Both the position numbers and the translations under genes were made by a program. A model generated the notes under the pieces. The model was not told the DNA's origin, ran no database searches, and saw nothing but the letters and a program-made list of their open reading frames with translations. 5,100 nucleotides of DNA, from contig CALAUG010000074.1 of assembly GCA_937892155.1 (NCBI GenBank), forward strand, positions 1 through 5,100. The letters run 5' to 3'. The DNA comes from an uncultured Bacteroidales bacterium (GTDB taxonomy: Bacteria > Bacteroidota > Bacteroidia > Bacteroidales > UBA1715). Below are positions 1 through 4,709 of the stretch, in pieces. The stretch's first letter is position 1. Every line of letters begins with the position of its first letter.

Positions 1-1185
1 ATTCACTTTTTCGGCCAATATTTTCATCTCATCGCTCTCCGGATGCTCCATGAAGGATACGAAATCGGTATAGTACATCAGCGTTAGCCTTATCATCGTT
101 ACAATCTGCGAGAATGAGACGTGCCGTTTTATCTTTCTGCTGATGATTGTGCACAGCAGATTGGCAATCAGCACCACCCAGGTCTGGATTTGGATGGCAT
201 TCACGCTGTCTCCGTAGAAGAAATGCAGTGGAAAGTTCTGCTTGAGCTGTTTGTAGAGCGTTTCTATAGCCCATCTGCGCTTGTATATCTCCTCGATGTC
301 CTCCACGGGGAGGTCGAAATTGTTGGTGAGCAGCACAACAGCCTTCCTCTTGTCCTCATGCCACAGTTCCACGCGTCTTGACTCGTGCCGGAGATCACCC
401 TTCTCAAAGACGATACGGGAGTCCTTATGGGACACGAGTCCGTCTGCTGTCACATGGATGCAGGACTTCAACTCACTATAAACCAGATTCTTCTTCATTT
501 TTGTAACATAACAGACACCCTCTTCCGTCAGACGTTGAAACTGGGCGTAATCAATGTACGCGCGGTCTATCGCAAGCGTTGAGTTCTGAGGTAGGTGGAC
601 CTCTTTGAGCAGGTAATGGTCGTGCTTGGCGGCGGAAGTGAGCTGTACAACCATCGGCACGCCTACATGGTACTTCATGACGGTGTGGACCTTCATCCCG
701 CCTTTCTTCTTCCCCGTCTTTGGATTCCGTCCCACACCCTTCAGGAGATTGTCGAAAAGCGTAATCGTGGTGGAATCCATCATGTACAACATCTTTTCCC
801 ACTCCTTTTCCTCGCGTTTGGGCCGGCTGTCCGCTAAAAATGCCCCATACCGTTCAAGCAAGTCGGCATAGACCCTGGCAAAGAACTCCTGCGGGCGACG
901 TATGTTGGCTTCTGCAAGCGTGCTGCGGCGCATGACGTAATCTATTCCGAGATGTTGCAACTTGTTCACCTCCGCCTTCATCCCGACCTCCAGTTCTCTC
1001 AGGGAATCAAAGTGTTTCAGGACTCCGAACAACATCACCACAAGGTGCGTGTAGCCGTCCAAACGCTTCACATACGCCTCGCTTCCTGACGTCTGGCTGC
1101 TAATTTTCCGGATTTTTGCTTTGTCAAGCAAATTTAATACTTGTGAATATACCGGCTGTCCGGTAAAATGTGTACTTTTGCCCAT
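1..1185 (-). CDS. IS4-family DDE transposase with N-terminal DUF4372-like region, 3' end outside window
   Basis: It catalyses cut-and-paste transposition of the surrounding IS by binding the element ends and cutting them with an RNase H-fold DDE active site. Reading from ATG at 1185 gives 395 open codons to the window edge, with no frameshift. The N-terminus (MGKSTHFTGQPVYSQ) and the following ~100 residues resemble the DUF4372 region found in many Bacteroidales IS4 transposases. The catalytic aspartates appear to be D137 (in MMDSTTITLFDN) and D207 (in LAIDRAYIDY). The glutamate is E308 within a perfect IS4 signature Y-x2-R-x3-E-x6-K (Y301, R304, E308, K315). At 395 residues the protein is close to the usual family length, so probably only a short tail is missing. 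The gene faces against the nuclease gene it disrupts. The family call is secure; the subgroup is not established. Confidence 0.93.
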   Translation of the reverse strand, partial: MGKSTHFTGQPVYSQVLNLLDKAKIRKISSQTSGSEAYVKRLDGYTHLVVMLFGVLKHFDSLRELEVGMKAEVNKLQHLGIDYVMRRSTLAEANIRRPQEFFARVYADLLERYGAFLADSRPKREEKEWEKMLYMMDSTTITLFDNLLKGVGRNPKTGKKKGGMKVHTVMKYHVGVPMVVQLTSAAKHDHYLLKEVHLPQNSTLAIDRAYIDYAQFQRLTEEGVCYVTKMKKNLVYSELKSCIHVTADGLVSHKDSRIVFEKGDLRHESRRVELWHEDKRKAVVLLTNNFDLPVEDIEEIYKRRWAIETLYKQLKQNFPLHFFYGDSVNAIQIQTWVVLIANLLCTIISRKIKRHVSFSQIVTMIRLTLMYYTDFVSFMEHPESDEMKILAEKVN

Positions 1186-1210
1186 TGTTATTCCAGTTTT
1201 GTGGTAAAAA

Positions 1211-1240
1211 CAAAAATAACAATAAAGGCTGAAACTCAAA
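1211..1240 (-). promoter_or_regulatory. Putative Bacteroides-type promoter of the transposase
   Basis: On the minus strand a TTTG (complement of 1237-1240) is followed after 18 bases by TATTTTTG (complement of 1211-1218). This fits the Bacteroides -33 TTTG and -7 TAnnTTTG consensus at about the right spacing. It would start transcription roughly 15-20 bases before the ATG at 1185. No Shine-Dalgarno sequence is visible before that ATG, which is usual in this phylum. The -33 box lies in the loop of the 1227-1252 hairpin. This is a consensus match only. Confidence 0.5.
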
Positions 1241-1261
1241 CGAGATTCAGCCTATTTTTTT
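1227..1261. terminator. Hairpin with T-run inside the IS end, likely insulating terminator
   Basis: An 11-bp stem (ggctgaaactc at 1227-1237 against gagattcagcc at 1242-1252, one A-A mismatch) closes a 4-base loop. On the plus strand it is followed by a run of T from 1254 to 1261. On the minus strand it is followed by tttattgttatttttg, a weaker U-rich stretch. It could therefore stop transcripts leaving the IS toward the nuclease fragment, and also reduce read-through from outside into the transposase. The termination role is inferred from structure. Confidence 0.55.
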
Positions 1262-1287
1262 CTGCGTAAAAATATTTACCGGACAGC

Positions 1288-1877
1288 AATAAAAACTTAA
1301 CTATTATGATAAGCAAGGCAAACTGACAAATAATTTTGACAACTCCCTTCCACCAGCACAATCAAAACAAGTAAAAAATCTTTTGAAAGACCCTTACGTG
1401 TTTGACATGCTGACCTTTACTGACGAGTATTCTGAACGGGACGTAGAACTTGGTTTGGTAAGTCACATCGAAAAATTCCTTTTGGAACTCGGTAACGGAT
1501 TTGCTTTCATGGGCCGTCAATACCATATTGTTGTTTCTGATTGTGATTACTATATAGACTTGTTATTTTATCATGTATTTACACATCGTTATGTAGTTAT
1601 AGAATTAAAGATTGGAGATTTCAAACCTGAATATATTGGAAAACTGAACTTTTATTGTTCTGCCATTGACGACCTCCTGTGCCAAAACGGAGACAATAAA
1701 ACCATTGGATTGTTGTTGTGCCAGAATAACGATAGAATAAAAGCAGAATATGCCTTACGTGACGTTAACAAACCTATTGGCATTTCGGAATATGAGTTAG
1801 CCCAGGCACTGCCAAAAGACATCAAAAGTTCTCTCCCTTCTATTGAAGATATTGAAAATGAATTAAATAACAATTGA
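1288..1877 (+). pseudogene. YhcG-like PDDEXK nuclease (DUF1016 family), C-terminal fragment cut by the IS
   Basis: From 1293 an open frame runs to TGA at 1875-1877 and encodes the C-terminal ~195 residues of a YhcG/DUF1016 protein. The first residues (NYYDKQGKLTNNFDNSLPPA, then the KDPYVFDML motif) match the region just before the nuclease domain in this family, so coding sequence reaches essentially to the IS boundary. The PDDEXK core is visible as YYIDLL followed by VVIELK; counted from the TTG at 1383 these are D59, E74 and K76. It aligns along its length with the intact paralogue at 1966-3060 but is clearly diverged from it, so it is not a recent duplicate. A TTG at 1383 or ATG at 1407 could in principle start a short product, but the N-terminal DUF1016 region would be missing. 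A functional product is unlikely. Confidence 0.88.
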
Positions 1878-1947
1878 AAAACTTATTATAACAAACAGAA
1901 ACAGAAAATTAAAATAACATATTGTAAATTAACGCATTAGCTATTAT
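1871..1947 (+). repeat. Module repeat copy A (3' tail of nuclease plus leader)
   Basis: This copy matches copy B (3040-3115) at 75 of 76 aligned bases plus one single-base indel (hand alignment). Its first 21 bases (1871-1891) are identical to the last coding bases of the intact nuclease (Q-L-K-N-L-L-stop), yet here they overlap the end of the other nuclease gene in a different frame. The 35-bp core (1913-1947) ends in taacgcattagctattat, shared by all four copies. The core is followed by gcattcaaagacaaa and the ATG of the next gene at 1966. No canonical -7 box was found in it. Confidence 0.9.
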
Positions 1948-1965
1948 TTCGCATTCAAAGACAAA

Positions 1966-3060
1966 ATGAATAAGACCATTGAAAAATATACCAACGAAGA
2001 ATACGAGACCTGGCGAGAATCGATTGTGACAGCCATCAATACTGCGAAAATGAATGCGGCATTGAGGGTTAATGCTTTGTTGCTGCAATTGTATTTTGAA
2101 ATTGGATGTGCTATTTTGGAAAAACAGGATTCTTTGGGCTGGGGTGCGCAAGTGATAACCAGACTTTCGAGCGATCTGCAGAAATGTTATCCAACGGAAA
2201 GAGGATTTTCCGAAAGAAATCTTCGTGAGATGAAACGTTTTGCCCAGGCCTACCCGCAATATCCAATTTGGCAAGTCCCGCTTGCCGAATTAAAACACAA
2301 CGAAATTTGGCAAGTCGAACTTGCCAAATCGGAACAACAATATTTGGAGATTGATTTGTCAAAAGCGACCTGGTATCATCATATATCATTGCTCTCCAAA
2401 GTAAAAGACATTGAACAACGTGCCTTTTATTATCTAAAAACCATTGAAAACGAATGGAGCAGGGATGTCATGCTCCTACAAATAGACAACAGACTTTTCA
2501 ACGGATACGGGAAGGCCATTAATAACTTTTCGTTGGTTATGCCCAAAGCACACTCCGATTTGGCAAAGTCTATCTTCAAAGACCCCTATAAATTTGGATT
2601 CTTGGCAATTGAAGAAAAAGTTTCCGAACACACGATAGAACAGAAACTGGTTGAAAACGTCACTCATTTTCTGCTTGAAATGGGAACTGGATTCGCCTAC
2701 ATCGGGCATCAATACCACATAGAAGTGGATGGCAAGGATTACTATATTGACATTTTGATGTATAATTTGAAATTACATTGCTATATTGTCATAGAATTGA
2801 AAGCCGTTGAGTTTGAACCGGAATTCGTAAGCAAACTCAATTTTTATGTGTCAGCAATTGACGACACGTTAAAAACAGAACACGAAAACCCGACAATAGG
2901 GTTGTTGCTGTGCTCATCAAAATCAAGAAAGACTGTTGAATACTCTTTGCGCGGCAACAATGTGCCATTAGGGGTAGCCAGTTATGAAACATACAGACAA
3001 GTCCCCGCCGGACTTGAAAACATATTACCTAACGAAGAACAATTGAAAAACTTATTATAA
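1966..3060 (+). CDS. YhcG-like PDDEXK nuclease domain protein (DUF1016 family), intact
   Basis: This is a 364-residue protein with the two-part architecture of the family. An N-terminal DUF1016_N region lies at about residues 15-165 and contains LYFEIGCAIL, RGFSERNLREMKRFAQAYP and TWYHHISLLSKVKD. The C-terminal PDDEXK nuclease domain lies at about 180-345. The active-site pattern is visible as D262 (YYIDIL) and E277-L-K279 (VIELK), followed by KLNFYVSAIDD. The fold predicts metal-dependent DNA cleavage; the substrate and physiological role are not shown, though relatives often sit beside restriction-modification or other defence genes. The ATG at 1966 follows an A-rich stretch (caaagacaaa) and directly precedes the conserved N-terminus. 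An oddity is residues 101-126, a duplicated 13-residue unit (IWQVPLA.. / IWQVELA..) that seems to lengthen the linker before TWYHHISLL. Near-identical repeats flank the gene. Confidence 0.92.
   Translation: MNKTIEKYTNEEYETWRESIVTAINTAKMNAALRVNALLLQLYFEIGCAILEKQDSLGWGAQVITRLSSDLQKCYPTERGFSERNLREMKRFAQAYPQYPIWQVPLAELKHNEIWQVELAKSEQQYLEIDLSKATWYHHISLLSKVKDIEQRAFYYLKTIENEWSRDVMLLQIDNRLFNGYGKAINNFSLVMPKAHSDLAKSIFKDPYKFGFLAIEEKVSEHTIEQKLVENVTHFLLEMGTGFAYIGHQYHIEVDGKDYYIDILMYNLKLHCYIVIELKAVEFEPEFVSKLNFYVSAIDDTLKTEHENPTIGLLLCSSKSRKTVEYSLRGNNVPLGVASYETYRQVPAGLENILPNEEQLKNLL
2266..2329 (+). repeat. Two tandem palindromes in frame inside the nuclease gene (39-nt period)
   Basis: A perfect palindrome with 11-bp arms and a 3-base spacer lies at 2305-2329 (arms atttggcaagt and acttgccaaat). 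A related imperfect one lies at 2266-2290 (arms atttggcaagt and gcttgccgaat). They start 39 bases apart, exactly 13 codons, and encode IWQVPLA and IWQVELA. Because each unit is palindromic, the opposite strand also encodes an IWQV-LA-like peptide. The units sit in the linker between DUF1016_N motifs. Confidence 0.9.
2998..3016 (+). repeat. Small inverted repeat near the 3' end of the nuclease gene
   Basis: Arms caagtcc (2998-3004) and ggacttg (3010-3016) enclose a 5-base spacer. The arms share the caagtc/gacttg character of the palindromes at 2266-2329, but they are shorter and lie within conserved-looking coding sequence (RQVPAGLEN). This is a weak structure that may be chance. Confidence 0.5.
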
Positions 3061-3115
3061 CAACAGAAACAGAAAATTTAAATAACATATTGTAAATTAA
3101 CGCATTAGCTATTAT
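3040..3115 (+). repeat. Module repeat copy B (3' tail of nuclease plus leader)
   Basis: Here the repeat begins inside the coding end of the intact nuclease (Q359 to the stop at 3060) and continues through the intergenic leader. The core is at 3081-3115 and carries the invariant 18 bases. After the core come cacattcaaaac and an A-rich stretch before the DUF4160 ATG at 3138, so the trailing 'cattcaaa' element of copy A is also kept. Copies A and B are direct repeats flanking the nuclease gene, 1169 bp apart start to start. Confidence 0.9.
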
Positions 3116-3137
3116 TCACATTCAAAACAAAAAAGAT

Positions 3138-3395
3138 ATGCCAGAAATAAGTCGCTTCTATGGAATAATCATTTACATGTATATGAATGAGCATCAGCCT
3201 CCGCATTTTCATGTATGGTACAACGATTACAAAGCAATAATTACCATTGAAGACGGAGTCGTTACAGGAAGTCTTCCTCGAAGAGCCTTGAAATTGGTGT
3301 ATGAATGGTTGGATTTGCACAAAGTTGAATTAATGGACAATTGGAAACGAATGGAGCAAAAGGACGAATTGTTGAATATTGAACCTCTAAATTAG
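3138..3395 (+). CDS. DUF4160 domain protein, probable member of a two-gene toxin-antitoxin-like pair
   Basis: This is an 85-residue protein with the DUF4160 hallmark NEHQPPHFHV at residues 17-26, preceded by the short PEISRFYGIIIYMY strand region and followed by an acidic and hydrophobic helix (LKLVYEWLDLHKVELMDNWKRM). The length is normal for the family. The ATG at 3138 follows an A-rich leader and gives the expected PEI-RF-G N-terminus. The stop at 3393-3395 is 5 bases before the DUF2442 start, so the two are almost certainly co-transcribed. DUF4160 and DUF2442 genes are commonly found as neighbours, and the pairing resembles a toxin-antitoxin module. The biochemical activity of this member is unknown, and the toxin-antitoxin reading is inference. 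Confidence 0.85.
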   Translation: MPEISRFYGIIIYMYMNEHQPPHFHVWYNDYKAIITIEDGVVTGSLPRRALKLVYEWLDLHKVELMDNWKRMEQKDELLNIEPLN

Positions 3396-3400
3396 TATAA

Positions 3401-3646
3401 ATGAACGACATATTGACTATTACGGCAGCAGAGTATTTGCACGAATATAAGCTTCGTCTAACGTTCAGTAACGGAGAGGTTAAAATTTGTGATTTTTTGC
3501 CTTTATCCAAAGAGGGAATTTGCAGGAAATTGGCTTCTTTAGACTATTTTCGCAATTTCAAACTCGACCCCTTTACCGTTGACTGGAATAACGAAATTGG
3601 CTTCGCACCAGAATATTTATACCAAATAGGAGTTACTTGCAATTGA
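3401..3646 (+). CDS. DUF2442 domain protein, partner of the upstream DUF4160 gene
   Basis: This is an 81-residue protein matching the DUF2442 pattern: YKLRLTFSNGEVKICDFLPL (residues 16-35), a middle helix LASLDYFRNFKLDP, then TVDWNNEIGFAPEYLYQIG (59-77). Family members are small and usually accompany DUF4160 or are otherwise associated with small two-gene modules; no catalytic residues are evident. The start at 3401 is favoured by the 5-base gap after the upstream stop and by the N-terminal ILTITAAEYL strand. The last codons (TGC AAT TGA, 3638-3646) overlap the start of a KilA-N 3' relic read in another frame. The native C-terminus may therefore have been altered when the module joined this site. 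Confidence 0.84.
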   Translation: MNDILTITAAEYLHEYKLRLTFSNGEVKICDFLPLSKEGICRKLASLDYFRNFKLDPFTVDWNNEIGFAPEYLYQIGVTCN

Positions 3647-3698
3647 ACAACTACTAACCCTGGAAAAATACTCACTAAATAAACAATTAGTAATTTAA
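3639..3698 (+). pseudogene. Relic of a KilA-N gene 3' end
   Basis: The frame starting GCA at 3639 encodes AIEQLLTLEKYSLNKQLVI and a TAA. The real KilA-N gene ends in AIEQLLTLEKHSQNKQLEI and a TAA (residues 257-275, 4546-4605). Sixteen of 19 residues match and the alignment is ungapped at the DNA level. Upstream of 3639 the similarity stops at once, inside the last codons of DUF2442. This is best explained as the surviving tail of a second KilA-N gene whose body was replaced or deleted. Confidence 0.85.
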
Positions 3699-3775
3699 CA
3701 TTAAACAACTTATAATACAAACAAGAAACAGAAATTTTGAAATAACATATTATAAATTAACGCATTAGCTATTAT
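3639..3775 (+). repeat. Module repeat copy C (KilA-N tail plus leader)
   Basis: This 137-bp copy aligns without gaps to copy D at 4546-4682, with about 119 of 137 bases identical by hand count. It comprises the KilA-N 3' relic (3639-3698), cattaaacaacttataatac and an A-rich stretch, and the shared core at 3741-3775. The KilA-N ATG follows only 2 bases after the core, so the 'cattcaaa' element seen after copies A, B and, in variant form, D is absent here. Confidence 0.9.
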
Positions 3776-3777
3776 CA

Positions 3778-4605
3778 ATGAGCAAAACAACAATCAGTGC
3801 TGACGGACTATTGATTGAAGTCAAGTATAACGGGCTTCAAGGAGACTACATATCCTTGACGGATATTGCCAAATACAAGACTTCGGAAAATCCCGGATAC
3901 GTAATTCAGAACTGGATGCGTACTCGTAGTACTGTGCGTTTTCTTGGGCTATGGGAGAGATTTCACAATCCCGACTTCAATTGCCTCGAATTTGAGGCAA
4001 TTGAACAAGAGGCTGGTTTAAACAGTTTTGTCCTGACACCCAAAAGATGGATTGAAAGCACAAATGCAATAGGAATGATTTCCAAACAAGGTCGTTATGC
4101 TGCCACATTTGCTCATCAAGATATTGCATTTGAATTTGCATCTTGGATATCTCCGGAATTCAAATTGTATATTATCAAAGATTACCAACGACTTAAATCA
4201 GATGAAAACAGTCGTCTTTCTTTAGGATGGAATCTTAACCGAGAGTTGTCAAAAATAAATTATCATATTCATACTGATGCCATCAAACACCATTTAATTA
4301 CGAACAATATTTCTTCAAAAGCACAATCTTTCGTATATGCAAATGAAGCCGATGTCATAAATGTTGCACTATTTGGCACAACCGCAAAAATGTGGAGGGA
4401 AAACAATCCGAATTTATCAGGCAATATTCGAGATTACGCAACGTTACAACAGCTCATAGTCTTGGTAAATCTTGAAAGTATGAATGCCGAACTTATAAAA
4501 CTCGGACTGACACAAGCCGACCGCGCCATTCGATTAAACAAGATGGCTATAGAACAACTGCTGACTTTAGAAAAGCATTCACAAAATAAACAGTTAGAAA
4601 TTTAA
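3778..4605 (+). CDS. KilA-N domain protein
   Basis: This is a 275-residue protein whose first ~140 residues form a KilA-N domain: GDYISLTDIAKYK (22-34), a helix VIQNWMRTRSTVRFLGLWE (42-60), NPDFNCLEFE, and the very typical GRYAATFAHQDIAFEFASWISPEFKLYIIKDYQRLK region (105-140). KilA-N domains are DNA-binding modules of phage and DNA-virus proteins, and in bacteria they appear in prophages and defence islands. The C-terminal half (about 145-275) is helical in appearance and lacks a domain I can name; it could be an effector or oligomerisation part. The ATG at 3778 lies directly after the shared repeat core. The gene is flanked by 137-bp direct repeats and is followed by its own leader for the RhuM gene. 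DNA binding is inferred from the family. Confidence 0.9.
   Translation: MSKTTISADGLLIEVKYNGLQGDYISLTDIAKYKTSENPGYVIQNWMRTRSTVRFLGLWERFHNPDFNCLEFEAIEQEAGLNSFVLTPKRWIESTNAIGMISKQGRYAATFAHQDIAFEFASWISPEFKLYIIKDYQRLKSDENSRLSLGWNLNRELSKINYHIHTDAIKHHLITNNISSKAQSFVYANEADVINVALFGTTAKMWRENNPNLSGNIRDYATLQQLIVLVNLESMNAELIKLGLTQADRAIRLNKMAIEQLLTLEKHSQNKQLEI
3976..4005 (+). repeat. Perfect 12-bp-arm palindrome inside the KilA-N gene
   Basis: Arms ttcaattgcctc (3976-3987) and gaggcaattgaa (3994-4005) are exact reverse complements separated by gaattt. They encode FNCL and EAIE (residues 67-70 and 73-76) within the KilA-N domain. The hairpin would form in mRNA or as a DNA cruciform; any function is unknown. 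Confidence 0.85.
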
Positions 4606-4682
4606 CATTAAACAACTTATAATACAAACAAGAAAAAGAAATTTTAAAATAACATATTAAAACATAACGCATTAGCTATTAT
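4546..4682 (+). repeat. Module repeat copy D (KilA-N tail plus leader)
   Basis: The first 60 bases are the genuine 3' end of the KilA-N gene. The rest is the intergenic leader with the shared core at 4648-4682, somewhat diverged just before the invariant taacgcattagctattat. It is followed by ttgcgttcaaag and an A-rich stretch to the RhuM ATG at 4710. Together with copy C it makes direct repeats that bracket the KilA-N gene. Confidence 0.9.
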
Positions 4683-4709
4683 TTTGCGTTCAAAGAAAAA
4701 ACACAAAGC

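Larger units (their letters stand above)
1..1287 (-). mobile_element. IS4-family insertion sequence, partial (left part outside window)
   Basis: The element consists of a minus-strand IS4-type transposase, a short promoter region and an end at about 1287. The end is placed where the sequence gctgtccggtaaa (minus strand, 1287 to 1275) meets AT-rich DNA that at once reads as YhcG-like nuclease coding sequence. The transposase gene is visibly richer in G+C than the plus-strand genes to its right, which suits a recent arrival. The other end, and so the target-site duplication, lies beyond the left edge; the duplication would start with the AT-rich bases from 1288. The exact tip could be off by a few bases because only one end is visible. 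Confidence 0.85.
1155..1287. repeat. 13-bp inverted repeat: IS end and a second copy inside the transposase 5' coding region
   Basis: The sequence gctgtccggtaaa at 1155-1167 is repeated as its exact reverse complement at 1275-1287. The outer copy is the presumed IS tip. The inner copy overlaps transposase codons 7-11 (F-T-G-Q-P). The inner copy also forms a short local palindrome, accggctgtccggt at 1151-1164. A minus-strand read-through transcript entering from outside could pair the two arms and enclose promoter, leader and start codon in the loop; a transcript from the internal promoter would lack the outer arm. Confidence 0.75.

Noticed and set aside
121..871. Several open frames of 65-86 codons on the plus strand over the IS (121-381, 281-481, 385-582, 595-837, 626-871)
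   Set aside because: They lie antisense to the long, clearly conserved transposase frame and show no recognisable protein features.
1383..1877. The 164-codon frame from TTG 1383 taken as a complete small gene
   Set aside because: Homologous coding sequence continues upstream to about 1293 and is cut by the IS, so it is the remnant of a longer gene.
1913..1947. Leader core as a canonical Bacteroides promoter
   Set aside because: No TTTG / TAnnTTTG pair at proper spacing is present in the four copies; a non-canonical promoter cannot be excluded, so it is listed only as a repeat.
1909..2274. Minus-strand frame of 121 codons, and the similar-ending frame at 4644-4868
   Set aside because: Their shared ending (IIANAL..NMLF) is only the leader repeat read on the opposite strand; they overlap real genes.
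2111..2389. Minus-strand frame with an IWQVRLAK peptide
   Set aside because: The similarity to the nuclease peptide results from the palindromes being read on the other strand.
1871..4682. CRISPR array, because of four repeats
   Set aside because: The spacing is irregular and filled by whole genes; repeat copies differ in length and show no CRISPR-like spacers or cas genes.
1871..4682. Integron attC sites between cassettes
   Set aside because: The leaders are AT-rich direct repeats without the paired R and L boxes or the strong imperfect hairpin of attC sites, and no integrase is visible.
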